From Thiolinea disciformis DSM 14473 (GTDB taxonomy: Bacteria > Pseudomonadota > Gammaproteobacteria > Thiotrichales > Thiotrichaceae), in contig NZ_AQVE01000005.1 in assembly GCF_000371925.1 (NCBI RefSeq), forward strand, positions 124,001-188,000: a stretch of DNA of 64,000 bases. The letters are read 5' to 3'. Position 1 is the first letter of the stretch. Each line of letters begins with the position of its first letter. Under the pieces are notes generated by a model. The model saw only the letters and a list, made by a program, of their open reading frames with translations. It was not told the DNA's origin and did no database searches. Position numbers and translations under genes: made by a program. Shown piece after piece: positions 26,568 through 36,056 of the stretch.

Positions 26568-27167
26568 ATGAAATCGTTATTCTATCGCTTTAGCTTAGCT
26601 GGCCTAGGTCTAGTTTTCAGTGTACTCGTGCAAGCAGGTGGCGTGCACTATCAAATTGACATAGCAAATCAATTCAAAGCGAATGACAGCGGGGAATTAA
26701 GTGCTGTCGAAATGACCTGGACCTATGATCCTGAAGTTTCCAGCTTTATTTTGGATGGCGATGATTTATCACCAGCTATGCGCTTGGCGACCTTGCAGAA
26801 ACGCTCAGAGGATATTTTACGCGATTTGGTTGCTTTAAATTATTATGCCGAGCCAAAGCTGGATGGCAAAAGCCTTGGGTGGGGCAAATACACCAATCTT
26901 GGTATGGATTACACCAATAAACAGCTCAAGCTTAAATTCAGTGTTGCACTCCAATCACCCGTAACTGTAGCCGGTCATGAATTTAGTTTGCGCATGGCCG
27001 ATCAAGATGGCTCAGCCAATTTAAACTATCCCAATCTTGAGCAAGTTAAGGTCGATGCCACTTTAGCAAAGAGCTGCAAAAAAATTACTCTATCCAAAGA
27101 AACGGTAAAACTCCCTGAAGATCATACCTCGGTATTTCAAACCCTTACATTAGATTGCCGTCACTAA
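26568..27167 (+). CDS. DUF1007-like periplasmic protein
   Basis: 199 aa with a cleavable signal ending VLVQA|GGVHYQID. The pattern of a short His site, then LSAVEMTWTYDPEVSSFIL, matches DUF1007 proteins, which usually sit beside nickel/cobalt transporters of the RcnA/NicO or HupE type. Two Cys near the C-terminus (SCKK...LDCRH) may bond. The ATG at 26568 has AGGAG 10 bp upstream; the ATG at 26559 is too close to it. Placement after two HupE-like genes supports a metal-transport accessory role. Confidence 0.7.
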   Translation: MKSLFYRFSLAGLGLVFSVLVQAGGVHYQIDIANQFKANDSGELSAVEMTWTYDPEVSSFILDGDDLSPAMRLATLQKRSEDILRDLVALNYYAEPKLDGKSLGWGKYTNLGMDYTNKQLKLKFSVALQSPVTVAGHEFSLRMADQDGSANLNYPNLEQVKVDATLAKSCKKITLSKETVKLPEDHTSVFQTLTLDCRH

Positions 27168-27247
27168 TCACCCGCGAAAAAGTTCTCATCTTCTGTGCTT
27201 TTGCTCGGCGTGCTACTATCTGCGCCCTCTGATTATCAGGAGGCGCT

Positions 27248-28168
27248 ATGACCGCCGCACTAGAACTTCAAGCATTACGCAAAACTTATAGCAATGGGCA
27301 CGAAGCACTTAAAGGCATTGATTTACGCGTTGAGCAAGGCGATTTTTATGCTTTATTGGGTGCGAATGGGGCAGGTAAATCCACTACGATTGGGATCGTT
27401 AGCTCCTTAGTTAACAAAACCTCAGGCACCGTCAAAATCTTCGACTACGATCTGGATACCCAGCGCGAACAAGCCAAAGCACAAATTGGCTTAGTCCCAC
27501 AGGAATTCAATTTCAATGTCTTCGAACCAGTCGGCGAAATTCTCATCAATCAGGGTGGCTATTATGGCATTACACGCCCACAAGCCACGCAACGTGCCGA
27601 AACCTTATTAAACCAATTAGGCTTATGGGAAAAGCGCAAAGAGCAAGCACGAACCTTATCTGGTGGCATGAAGCGGCGTCTCATGATTGCACGTGCCTTG
27701 ATCCATGAGCCACGCTTATTAATTTTGGATGAACCTACTGCGGGTGTTGATATAGAGATTCGTCGCTCCATGTGGGAATTTCTCACCGAACTCAATCAAC
27801 AAGGCACGACGATTATTCTCACCACGCATTATTTAGAAGAAGCGGAAAGTTTATGTCGCCATATTGGGATTATTGCTAAAGGTGAACTAATCGAAAACAC
27901 CAGTATGAAAGAATTGCTAAGCCGTATGGATAGCGAACATTATGTATTTGACCTCGCTAAACCCTTAGAAACGATTGATAGCCCCGAATGCTGTCGTTTT
28001 TCCTTACGCGATCCGCAAACCCTTGATGTGTCGTTTTTACGCAGTACTTCCTCACTGAATGAGGTATTTCAAGTACTAAATGAACGACAGATTGAAGTCA
28101 TTAGTATGCGTAATCGTACCAATCGTTTAGAACAATTATTCATTGATATGGTGGGAGAAAAACAATGA
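27248..28168 (+). CDS. ABC-2 exporter ATP-binding protein (YadG-like)
   Basis: 306 aa. Walker A GANGAGKST (about residue 39), Q-loop VPQEFNF, signature LSGGMKRRLMIARAL, Walker B LLILDEPTAGVD, and H-loop TTHYLEEAE. The C-terminal extension is typical of the ABC-2 branch. It pairs with the permease that overlaps its stop by 4 bp. Closest match by eye is E. coli YadGH, whose substrate is unknown. Confidence 0.9.
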   Translation: MTAALELQALRKTYSNGHEALKGIDLRVEQGDFYALLGANGAGKSTTIGIVSSLVNKTSGTVKIFDYDLDTQREQAKAQIGLVPQEFNFNVFEPVGEILINQGGYYGITRPQATQRAETLLNQLGLWEKRKEQARTLSGGMKRRLMIARALIHEPRLLILDEPTAGVDIEIRRSMWEFLTELNQQGTTIILTTHYLEEAESLCRHIGIIAKGELIENTSMKELLSRMDSEHYVFDLAKPLETIDSPECCRFSLRDPQTLDVSFLRSTSSLNEVFQVLNERQIEVISMRNRTNRLEQLFIDMVGEKQ

Positions 28169-28938
28169 ATACCCAACAAAAATGGACAGCCTATACCACT
28201 CTCTTGATACGTGAAGTATTACGCTTCTCGCGCATTTGGATTCAAACCATTTTGCCACCTGTCATTACTACAGCTTTATATTTCATTATTTTTGGCAATC
28301 TCATAGGCCCTAAGATTGGGCAAATGGAAGGCCATAATTATATCGATTTTATCGTTCCTGGCTTAATCATGATGACCGTGATTACCAATTCTTATGCGAA
28401 CGTCGTTTCCTCGTTTTATGGCAGCAAATTTCAAGGCAATATTGCGGAAATGCTGGTTTCACCGACCCCGAATTGGATTATTTTAGCGGGCTTTATCAGT
28501 GGCGGTGTCGCACGGGGGATGGCTGTCGGGACTGCAGTTACCTTGGTTTCATTGTTTTTCAGCAATCTATCCATTCAGCACCTCTTCGTCATGATCAGCA
28601 TTGGCCTACTCACCTCCATGCTATTCTCACTGGCTGGCTTGATTAATGGCGTTTATGCTCGCAGTTTCGATGATATTTCCATCGTCCCCACCTTCGTATT
28701 AACCCCCCTTACCTATTTAGGCGGCGTTTTCTACTCCATCTCCATGCTGCCACTATTTTGGCAAAAAGTTTCTTTATTGAACCCAGTGTTATACATGGTG
28801 AATGGTTTCCGTTATGGCATTTTGGGTTTTGCCGACATTCCTTTATGGGTTAGCTACCTCATTATTATTACCTTCATTCTAATATTGGGCAGCTTTAGCT
28901 TGTCCTTGCTCAATCGAGGTGTTGGTATTCGTAGTTAA
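28165..28938 (+). CDS. ABC-2 exporter permease (YadH-like)
   Basis: 257 aa, about six transmembrane helices of the ABC-2 membrane domain. LPPVITTALYFIIFGNLIG, YIDFIVPGLIMMTVITNSY and PLTYLGGVFYSISMLP are typical conserved blocks. Start overlaps the ATPase gene (ATGA), so the two form a complex in the inner membrane. Confidence 0.9.
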   Translation: MNTQQKWTAYTTLLIREVLRFSRIWIQTILPPVITTALYFIIFGNLIGPKIGQMEGHNYIDFIVPGLIMMTVITNSYANVVSSFYGSKFQGNIAEMLVSPTPNWIILAGFISGGVARGMAVGTAVTLVSLFFSNLSIQHLFVMISIGLLTSMLFSLAGLINGVYARSFDDISIVPTFVLTPLTYLGGVFYSISMLPLFWQKVSLLNPVLYMVNGFRYGILGFADIPLWVSYLIIITFILILGSFSLSLLNRGVGIRS

Positions 28939-29015
28939 TAAGAGTATTTAGCTAAATTCATATTTTTTACACGATTAGGGAGTTTTTTTTGCGCAATGTG
29001 GTCGTAAGTTATAAG

Positions 29016-29039
29016 GCATCCGAGGGCTTGGATGCTTTT
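29016..29039 (+). terminator. Weak terminator after the ABC-2 operon
   Basis: GCATCC / GGATGC stem, 8-nt loop, then TTTT. It lies between the permease and the small secreted protein gene. Confidence 0.4.
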
Positions 29040-29084
29040 CACACCGAAACACGCAACGAATTAATTCATTCTAAGGAGCAAATC

Positions 29085-29423
29085 ATGCGCAAATTAATTG
29101 CAGTCACAGCGATTGCTGTTGGTATGTTAATGGCAAATAACGCGGCCTTTGCCGGTTCTAATGAACATGGTAAACGCCCCGCAGCGTCTTGTGCGATAAA
29201 AAAGCAAGCACCCACTCGTGCTGCTTATATGAAAAAGCTACGTCACTCACCATACTTATCTGCCAATAATCGTTGTGTGCGTGTTGACGGACGTGTCACA
29301 CAACGGGAGCGCAACTGCCTTGCAGCTAGCCATTATCGTGCACAGCGTCCTAGCCGTTATGATGATCACCCTCGTGTGTCACACTACAACGGGCGCGTTA
29401 CACATGTAAGTTATGCCAGATAA
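29085..29423 (+). CDS. Small secreted basic protein, unknown
   Basis: 112 aa, no family recognised. Signal peptide of about 23 residues (MRKLIAVTAIAVGMLMANNA, ending AFA). The mature chain is rich in Arg, His and Tyr, with three Cys (CAIKK, CVRV, CLAAS). The ATG at 29085 has AAGGAG upstream; a longer frame from 28989 reads through the preceding hairpin and is unlikely. Confidence 0.6.
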   Translation: MRKLIAVTAIAVGMLMANNAAFAGSNEHGKRPAASCAIKKQAPTRAAYMKKLRHSPYLSANNRCVRVDGRVTQRERNCLAASHYRAQRPSRYDDHPRVSHYNGRVTHVSYAR

Positions 29424-29450
29424 CTAAAACATCTTAGGATTGGGCATTTA

Positions 29451-29478
29451 AGGCAGTCTGATACAGCACTGCCTTTTT
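29451..29478 (+). terminator. Intrinsic terminator after the small secreted protein
   Basis: AGGCAGT / ACTGCCT stem with a 10-nt loop and a five-T tail. Confidence 0.6.
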
Positions 29479-29483
29479 GATGA

Positions 29484-29518
29484 GAACCACTGGAGCATTC
29501 TATCTACTCCAGTGGTTC
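29484..29518. terminator. Perfect 12-bp hairpin between convergent genes
   Basis: GAACCACTGGAG and CTCCAGTGGTTC with an 11-nt loop. It lies 13 bp past the lon stop on the minus strand and after the plus-strand terminator. Without a T-run on either side it may act as an RNA 3' end stabiliser or a bidirectional terminator together with the neighbouring hairpin. Confidence 0.5.
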
Positions 29519-29530
29519 AATGGATTTGAG

Positions 29531-31915
29531 CTAAGCAGCGGATTTCAAATCATATAGGGCTGGCTCTAAGGCATTTTCAATCGCATCTTCCACCCGCTCC
29601 ATGAAAATGAACTGCAATTGCTTACGCGCATTTTCCGGAATATCTTCAAGATCACTGTAATTACGTTTTGGCAATAACACCGTTTTAATCCCAGCACGTA
29701 ATGCCGCTAAGCATTTTTCTTTCACGCCACCAATCGGCAACACCAAACCACGTAGGCTGATTTCGCCGGTCATAGAGACATCACTACGCACACAACGGTT
29801 GGTAAAAAGCGAGACTAAAGCCGTGTAAATAGCCGCACCAGCGCTTGGACCATCTTTAGGAATAGCACCCGCTGGAAAGTGAATATGCAGATCGTTCTTT
29901 TCAAACAAGTCTGAATCAATGCCCAAAGAGGCTGCTCGTGATTTAACCAAGCTCACGGCGGCTTGCGCACTTTCCTTCATCACTTCGCCTAGCTTACCGG
30001 TGGTAATTAAACGGCCATGCCCCGGCATTTTAGTGGCTTCGATAAACATAATATCGCCACCTACCGGTGTCCAAGCCATGCCCGTAACCACCCCTGGAAC
30101 ACTGGTACGCATCGCAACTTCACTTTCAAACCGCTTCGCACCCAAAATTTTGGGGACATCCGCAGCATCAATGATAATTGGCGTCACCTCACCTTCGCTG
30201 ACACGCATTGCCACGCGCCGCATGACTGCGCTCATTTTTTGATCCAGATTTCTGACACCAGCTTCACGGGTATAATCACCAATAATACTATGCAAGGCCG
30301 CATCCGTGACCTGTACTTGCCCTTCTTGTAAACCGTTATTATCGCGTTGGCGTTTTACAAGATAGCGTTTAGCTATCTCCACCTTTTCTTCTTCGGTATA
30401 ACCCAATAACTCGATCACTTCCATCCGATCGCGTAATGGCCCTGGAATTGCGTCCAAAACATTTGCCGTGGCAATAAAAATCGCCTTACTTAAATCAAAC
30501 GGCAGCGCCAGATAATTATCGCGGAAAGTACCATTTTGCTCGGGGTCTAAGACCTCAAGAAAGGCCGAAGCCGGATCACCATGAAACCCACCGGCGCCCA
30601 ACTTATCGATCTCATCTAGCATAAATACCGGATTACGGGTACCTGCTTTACGCATACCTTGGATAATATTCCCCGGCAAAGCGCCCATATAAGTACGACG
30701 ATGGCCACGAATCTCGGCTTCATCATGCACCCCACCTAAACTAATCCGTACAAACTCTAAACCCATCGCTCGTGCAATACTTTGGCCTAAGGAGGTCTTA
30801 CCCACCCCAGGAGGCCCAACAAAGCACAAAATGGGACTACGCCCATTCGGGTTCAATTTACGAACCGCCAAGTACTCTAAAATACGCTGTTTGATTTTCT
30901 CTAAACCGAAATGGTCAGCATCCAAAATCGCGCGCGCTTTAGCCACATCAATAGTTTCAGTGTCAAGCCGACTCCACGGCAAATTGACTAACCAATCCAG
31001 ATAAGTGCGCGTAATCGTATATTCACCAGATGATTCCTGCATTTGCTCTAAACGGCGTAATTCTTTACGTGCCTGTTCATCTGCCTCGGCAGGCAAAGCT
31101 GCCGCATCTAAGGCCATACGAATTTCTTCAATTTCGGCACTATTCGTGTCTTCATCGCCGAGTTGTTTACGAATCGCTTTTAATTGTTCACGCAACATAT
31201 ATTCACGTTGCCGCTCACTCATGGAGGCACGCGCATTTTTATCAATCTCTTGCGTAATTTTCAGTACTTCTAATTGATGACGTACCAATTCCGCGACCTT
31301 GTCTAAACGCGCGCGTAAATCAATAAGCTCCAATAAAGCTTGCTTCTCAGCAGGTGGCATATCAATCAGATTTGCAATCATGTCTGCCAATTGGCCGGGC
31401 GAATTGATATTCCGCAGTGCTTGCACGGCTTCCGCAGATATTTGCGGTAATAACTCGGCAACTTCCAAGGCTTTAGCTTGCAAATGGCGCATCCGCGCTT
31501 CAATTGCAGTATCGTCGGTCGGCGCGTCTATAAGCTCTTCTACCACCGCGACCAAGGGCACACTATTAGGCACAAACTCTAGCGCACGAAAACGTCCTTC
31601 ACCCTGCACAACTAGATGATGCGTACCATCCGGCGTAGTAACATAGCGCAAGATATTGACCACTATGCCCATCTGATAAAGATCGGCGGCACTAGGATCG
31701 TCGATTTCAGGATTTTGTTGTAATAACAAACCCAAACGACGATTTTGACGCATCGCTTCTTGTGCTGCCTCAATACTCGCGGAGCGCCCCAAAGTTAATG
31801 GCGAAATGACGCCAGGGAATAGCACCACATTGCGCGTTGGCAGGATAATTAATTGATCTGCGTGACCAACACCCGCAGGCGACCCTTCTACCACTAGTGT
31901 TTGATATTCATTCAT
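29531..31915 (-). CDS. lon: ATP-dependent Lon protease
   Basis: 794 aa LonA protease that degrades misfolded and regulatory proteins in the cytoplasm. N-terminal substrate-binding LAN domain (LIILPTRNVVLFPGVISPL), coiled-coil region, AAA+ module with Walker A GPPGVGKTS and Walker B VFMLDEIDK, then the protease domain with the catalytic Ser in KDGPSAGAA and Lys in VKEKCLAAL. Length agrees with E. coli Lon (784). It lies 9 bp downstream of an hsp20 gene, so transcription probably starts at the heat-shock-like promoter upstream of hsp20. Confidence 0.97.
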   Translation of the reverse strand: MNEYQTLVVEGSPAGVGHADQLIILPTRNVVLFPGVISPLTLGRSASIEAAQEAMRQNRRLGLLLQQNPEIDDPSAADLYQMGIVVNILRYVTTPDGTHHLVVQGEGRFRALEFVPNSVPLVAVVEELIDAPTDDTAIEARMRHLQAKALEVAELLPQISAEAVQALRNINSPGQLADMIANLIDMPPAEKQALLELIDLRARLDKVAELVRHQLEVLKITQEIDKNARASMSERQREYMLREQLKAIRKQLGDEDTNSAEIEEIRMALDAAALPAEADEQARKELRRLEQMQESSGEYTITRTYLDWLVNLPWSRLDTETIDVAKARAILDADHFGLEKIKQRILEYLAVRKLNPNGRSPILCFVGPPGVGKTSLGQSIARAMGLEFVRISLGGVHDEAEIRGHRRTYMGALPGNIIQGMRKAGTRNPVFMLDEIDKLGAGGFHGDPASAFLEVLDPEQNGTFRDNYLALPFDLSKAIFIATANVLDAIPGPLRDRMEVIELLGYTEEEKVEIAKRYLVKRQRDNNGLQEGQVQVTDAALHSIIGDYTREAGVRNLDQKMSAVMRRVAMRVSEGEVTPIIIDAADVPKILGAKRFESEVAMRTSVPGVVTGMAWTPVGGDIMFIEATKMPGHGRLITTGKLGEVMKESAQAAVSLVKSRAASLGIDSDLFEKNDLHIHFPAGAIPKDGPSAGAAIYTALVSLFTNRCVRSDVSMTGEISLRGLVLPIGGVKEKCLAALRAGIKTVLLPKRNYSDLEDIPENARKQLQFIFMERVEDAIENALEPALYDLKSAA

Positions 31916-31924
31916 GGCATAACC

Positions 31925-32323
31925 TCAAAGTTTGCGTAAATTCAGTTGGAGGCAACCCAAATGCAATTGATGGGTGGCTAGCTCATAATGACCTGATGGT
32001 AAAGCTATACGTCGCTCAAAACGCCCATAAGGCAGTTCCATGCGGTGAATCAAGGCTTGTTGCGCCAAACGCGGCGTGGGGCGCATTCCACTAATAGTAA
32101 CGGCACCACCACTTACATAAACTTCCATGCGCTCAGCATCAATCCCCGGCAAAGCAACCGTCAGAAACAAGCCATCATCGGTTTCAAACATATCCATCGG
32201 CGGCTCCCAAGTAGCAAAACCTGCAGAGGCCAGCGGACGAAAGGCTTGACGCTGTAAACGCTCAGCTTGCGATAATAATTCACAAGCTTCAGCCCACATT
32301 TTATGAATATGACGCGATGACAT
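31925..32323 (-). CDS. Hsp20/alpha-crystallin small heat shock protein
   Basis: 132-aa holdase chaperone. The alpha-crystallin domain runs from about residue 40 to 120: DMFETDDGLFLTVALPGIDAERMEVYV, described here by its ends, with ITISGMRPTPR and the strand pair RIALPSGHYE. The C-terminal I-x-I/L anchor is not evident. Nine bp from lon, with which it forms a proteostasis operon. Confidence 0.87.
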   Translation of the reverse strand: MSSRHIHKMWAEACELLSQAERLQRQAFRPLASAGFATWEPPMDMFETDDGLFLTVALPGIDAERMEVYVSGGAVTISGMRPTPRLAQQALIHRMELPYGRFERRIALPSGHYELATHQLHLGCLQLNLRKL

Positions 32324-32373
32324 AGTAGTTACTCATAAGCTTAATGGCATAGGGACAGGTAATTATTAGATAT

Positions 32374-32406
32374 ATCGCAACATCAGGGCGAGTTGCGATT
32401 TTTCAA
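32374..32406 (-). promoter_or_regulatory. Sigma-32-like promoter overlapped by an inverted repeat
   Basis: On the minus strand, TTGAAA (complement of 32401-32406), a 12-bp spacer, then CCCTGATGT (complement of 32380-32388) resemble the heat-shock promoter (CTTGAAA ... CCCCATNT). A perfect 8-bp inverted repeat, ATCGCAAC (32374-32381) and GTTGCGAT (32392-32399) with 10 bp between, spans the -10 and spacer and could be a repressor site. Confidence 0.5.
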
Positions 32407-32470
32407 TACTAGCCGAGCTTGGCTAAGAAATGAGGTCAGGACAAAAAGTGCAGGATAGAAGGCAGTAATT

Positions 32471-32677
32471 TTACCGCCAATGGCTCACACGCCAAAACTT
32501 ATGCTGGCAATTCAGGCAATAACAACGATTTTCCCGACTATGTACAAACTTCTGCCACCACCCTCTACGAATTCTTACCCACTGATCGCTACCACACTTC
32601 GGGCAGTTTTCAGTAGAGGCTGCCTCAAACTCCTTGTTAAACCTAGAAGCATTCCCTTTGCTAGTGACCTGTGACAT
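32471..32677 (-). CDS. Small zinc-ribbon protein
   Basis: 68 aa. Two Cys pairs, CPKC at 25-28 and CLNC at 54-57 (plus Cys52), make a zinc ribbon. Between them is an Arg/Trp-rich stretch VRIRRGWWQKFVHS. GAGGG lies 7 bp before the ATG, supporting a real gene. Such small ribbons bind nucleic acid or protein; no function can be assigned. Sits 113 bp downstream of tex on the same strand. Confidence 0.65.
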   Translation of the reverse strand: MSQVTSKGNASRFNKEFEAASTENCPKCGSDQWVRIRRGWWQKFVHSRENRCYCLNCQHKFWRVSHWR

Positions 32678-32790
32678 AACTTTTCCCTCTATATAGTACT
32701 TATGTATACAGCGTGATTATTTTATATTCATACTAACCCATCATTAAGTTATAGTTAAGCTTCGTTCTATGGTTTTTATTGATAGGCTAT

Positions 32791-35094
32791 TCAATTTTGA
32801 TTTTTCTGTTTAGCCTTGGCAAACGCATCCGCAAAAACATTATTACTAGCACGTTCTGATTTTAAAGCAGGCTTAGTTGCTGCAGGTTTATTAGGGGCTT
32901 GTTTAGTCATGGGTTGTGGTTCATTGTTTAAACGCATGGTCAAGGCAATCCGTTTACGGGCTTGATCGACCTCTAACACCTTCACTTTCACAATATCGCC
33001 TGCCTTCACAACATCATGTGGATCTTTGACGAATGTCTCAGCCAACATGGAAATATGTACTAAGCCATCTTGATGGACACCAATATCCACAAAAGCACCA
33101 AAGTTAGTCACATTGGTGACCGTACCCTCTAGCATCATACCGAGCTTTAAATCTGCTAGCGTTTCTACGCCCTCTTTCAAATTTGCAGTTTTGAATTCAG
33201 GCCGTGGATCACGCCCCGGTTTATCTAATTCGTTGATAATGTCCGTGATCGTTGGTAAACCAAATTGCTGATCGGTAAACTCAGCAGGTTTAAGCGATTT
33301 TAGCAAACGAGTATTCCCTATCAGCTTAGCCAAGGGCGTTGCTGTTTGCTCAGCGATACGTTGAACAACGGCATAAGTTTCAGGATGAACTGCTGAAGCA
33401 TCTAAGGGATTATCGCCACCTTGAATCCGTAAAAAACCAGCGGCTTGCTCAAAAGCCTTTGGCCCTAAACGCGGCACTTTCAGTAAAGTTTTACGATTCG
33501 TGAAACGTCCTTGTTGATTGCGAAACTCGACAATATTGTCGGCAATAGTTTGATTCAAACCGGCAACACGCCGTAATAAAGCCGCTGACGCGGTATTTAC
33601 CTCGACGCCAACGCTATTGACGCAATCTTCAACTACGGCATCGAGATTCTTTGCCAATTGGGTTTGACTAACATCGTGTTGATATTGACCTACACCAATT
33701 GCCTTGGGATCGATTTTAACCAATTCTGCCAAAGGATCTTGTAAGCGCCGCGCAATCGATACCGCACCACGTAGAGTTACATCCAGATCAGGAAACTCTT
33801 TCGCAGCGGTCTCCGAGGCGGAATACACGGAAGCCCCCGCTTCATTGACTATGACTTTTTGTACTAAAAGATCAGGATGTTGCTTGATTAAGTCAGCACA
33901 TAACTTATCTGTCTCACGCGACGCTGTCCCATTGCCAATCGCAATTAAAGCCACTTTATGCTTTGCCACTAACTGTGCTAAAGACTTCAAAGACTCCTGC
34001 CATTGATTACGCGGCGGATGTGGATAAATCGTCGTGTGGTCAACTAACTGTCCAGTAGCATCAATCACGGCCACCTTAACACCAGTACGAATACCAGGAT
34101 CTAAACCCATGGTGACCCGTGCGCCTGCAGGTGCTGCTAGCAATAAATCCTTGAGATTATGCGCAAACACCCGAATCGCTTCCGCTTCAGCGCGCTCACG
34201 CAACTCAGACAACAATTCTGTCTCCAGTTTAAGGTGTAATTTCACCTTCCACGTCCACCGCACGACCTCAGCTAACCAAGCATCGGCTGCACGCTTGCGA
34301 TTCTCAATACCAAATTGACGCGCAATCATCACCTCACTGGGATGAAGTGTGTCCTCAGCGTGTGGAATATCGAGTTTTAAATTTAAAAAACCTTCATTTC
34401 GGCCTCGAAACATCGCCAATGCACGATGTGAGGGAATTTTGCTTAAGGCATCCATATTGTCAAAATAATCGCGGTATTTCGCACCTTCTTCTGCTTTTTC
34501 CACGACGACTGAAGAGCTTAATTTGCCTTGTTCTTGCATGGTATCCCGCAACTTCCCGACCAACTCAGCATCTTCGGCAAAACGCTCCATTAAAATATAT
34601 TTTGCCCCTTCTAAAACCCCTTTCTCATCGCTAAAGGCTGCTTTAAATACTTCATCAGGATTAATATAGTTTTTAGCTTCTTGCTCAGGTGAGAGGCTCG
34701 GATTGGCTAACAGCGCATTAGCCAAAGGCTCAATGCCAGCCTCTATGGCAATCTGGCCTTTGGTACGCCGCTTTTGCTTAAACGGTTGATATAAATCTTC
34801 AAGACGGGTTTTGGTATCAGCTGCTTGCAGGGCTTGCGCGAGCTCAGGTGTTAATTTGCCTTGCTCTTCAATGCTTTTCAAAATAGCGCTGCGGCGATCC
34901 GCTAATTCACGTAGATAAGTCAAGCGCTCGGACAAATTACGCAATTGCCCATCATCCAAACCACCCGTAACTTCTTTACGATAACGCGCCACAAAGGGCA
35001 CGGTAGCACCCTCATCTAATAGTTGAATAGCAGCGCTAACTTGACGCTCGGCAACGGATAATTCTTGGGCAATTTGTTGAGCAATAGGAGTCAT
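32791..35094 (-). CDS. tex: Tex family RNA-binding transcription accessory protein
   Basis: 767 aa, full family length. Order: Tex N-terminal helical domain, YqgF/RNase-H-like domain ([20 protein letters not shown] near residue 330), helix-hairpin-helix repeats (about 490-560), and a C-terminal S1 domain ([20 protein letters not shown] near 650). The Lys/Ala-rich tail ends [11 protein letters not shown]. It interacts with nucleic acid and the transcription machinery in the cytoplasm. Confidence 0.95.
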   Translation of the reverse strand: MTPIAQQIAQELSVAERQVSAAIQLLDEGATVPFVARYRKEVTGGLDDGQLRNLSERLTYLRELADRRSAILKSIEEQGKLTPELAQALQAADTKTRLEDLYQPFKQKRRTKGQIAIEAGIEPLANALLANPSLSPEQEAKNYINPDEVFKAAFSDEKGVLEGAKYILMERFAEDAELVGKLRDTMQEQGKLSSSVVVEKAEEGAKYRDYFDNMDALSKIPSHRALAMFRGRNEGFLNLKLDIPHAEDTLHPSEVMIARQFGIENRKRAADAWLAEVVRWTWKVKLHLKLETELLSELRERAEAEAIRVFAHNLKDLLLAAPAGARVTMGLDPGIRTGVKVAVIDATGQLVDHTTIYPHPPRNQWQESLKSLAQLVAKHKVALIAIGNGTASRETDKLCADLIKQHPDLLVQKVIVNEAGASVYSASETAAKEFPDLDVTLRGAVSIARRLQDPLAELVKIDPKAIGVGQYQHDVSQTQLAKNLDAVVEDCVNSVGVEVNTASAALLRRVAGLNQTIADNIVEFRNQQGRFTNRKTLLKVPRLGPKAFEQAAGFLRIQGGDNPLDASAVHPETYAVVQRIAEQTATPLAKLIGNTRLLKSLKPAEFTDQQFGLPTITDIINELDKPGRDPRPEFKTANLKEGVETLADLKLGMMLEGTVTNVTNFGAFVDIGVHQDGLVHISMLAETFVKDPHDVVKAGDIVKVKVLEVDQARKRIALTMRLNNEPQPMTKQAPNKPAATKPALKSERASNNVFADAFAKAKQKNQN

Positions 35095-35223
35095 AGTGGC
35101 TTTAAGACTTATTAAAAAAGATGCTGCATTATCAGCAAAAGAAAAACGAGAACAAGTGCTTTATCTTGCACAAATAAAACTTCTGCGGGAAACTCGCGCC
35201 AACTTTTATGTGGATTAGAGTGT

Positions 35224-35991
35224 ATGAGTGTTACAGGAAGCAATCCGATAGCAGGCTTCAGCGCTGGACCTAACTATATTCTGCGCGGCGCTAAGCTTTT
35301 GAATCAAGCGGGCATTCGCCCCTTTGTGATTATCCCTTTATTAATCAACATTGTGCTTTTTTCAGGGGGCATTTGGCTATTAAGCAATCAATTGCATGTA
35401 TGGTTAGAGCAACTATTACCCACCTATCTTGAGTGGTTAGAATGGTTAGTGATGCCAATTTTTATTGTACTGGTAGCTTTTGTCGTGTTTTATACCTTCA
35501 CCTTATTGGCAAATCTTATCGCTGCACCCTTTAATAGCATTTTGGCAGAACGTATTGAGCAGCACTTAAAAGGTTTACCGGTAGCAGAGTTTCAAGGCTT
35601 AAAAAGTGTTCCCAGTTTAATAGTGCGTACCTTTCGGAGTGAACTCAGTAAACTCTGGTATATCGTCAAATGGCTAATCCCCCTAGTCATGCTTACCCTC
35701 ATCTCACTTTTTATTCCGCTACTGGCACCCATTGCCCCGTTTGCTTGGGCAGTCTTTGGCGCGTGGATGATGGCTGTGGAATATGTGGATTATCCGATGG
35801 GGAATCACGAACTCTACTTCAAAGAAGAATTAGCCACTTTGAAACAATATCGCGCCCAAGCGCTAGGTTTTGGTTCGGTTTTATCCTTAATGACAACTAT
35901 TCCGTTTTTAAACTTCTTAGCCATGCCTGTCGGTGTCGCCGGAGCCACTGCTTTATGGGTCAATGTACTCTCTCAACCCCATCGCCAATAA
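35224..35991 (+). CDS. cysZ: Sulfate transporter CysZ
   Basis: 255 aa, EI24/CysZ family, with four main hydrophobic segments. Hallmarks are AGPNYILRGAKLLNQAGIRP at the N-terminus, LLANLIAAPFNSILAERIE, and VEYVDYPMGNHELYFKEE. CysZ mediates sulfate entry for cysteine synthesis. No other cys genes are adjacent. Confidence 0.9.
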   Translation: MSVTGSNPIAGFSAGPNYILRGAKLLNQAGIRPFVIIPLLINIVLFSGGIWLLSNQLHVWLEQLLPTYLEWLEWLVMPIFIVLVAFVVFYTFTLLANLIAAPFNSILAERIEQHLKGLPVAEFQGLKSVPSLIVRTFRSELSKLWYIVKWLIPLVMLTLISLFIPLLAPIAPFAWAVFGAWMMAVEYVDYPMGNHELYFKEELATLKQYRAQALGFGSVLSLMTTIPFLNFLAMPVGVAGATALWVNVLSQPHRQ

Positions 35992-36008
35992 AGTTTTTAT
36001 GCTAACAA

Positions 36009-36027
36009 GCTTGGCGCTCTGCCAAGC
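36009..36027. terminator. Bidirectional hairpin between cysZ and the FadL-type gene
   Basis: GCTTGGC / GCCAAGC around GCTCT. Tail CTGTTT on plus and TTGTT on minus. Convergent genes end on each side. Confidence 0.5.
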
Positions 36028-36056
36028 CTGTTTAAGCCGCAACAGCAACGAGCTCA

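Noticed and set aside
29484-29518. Perfect 12-bp inverted repeat as a transposon end
   Set aside because: It has a short loop, lies between convergent gene ends and has no partner copy or target duplication; a terminator or mRNA-end hairpin is more likely.
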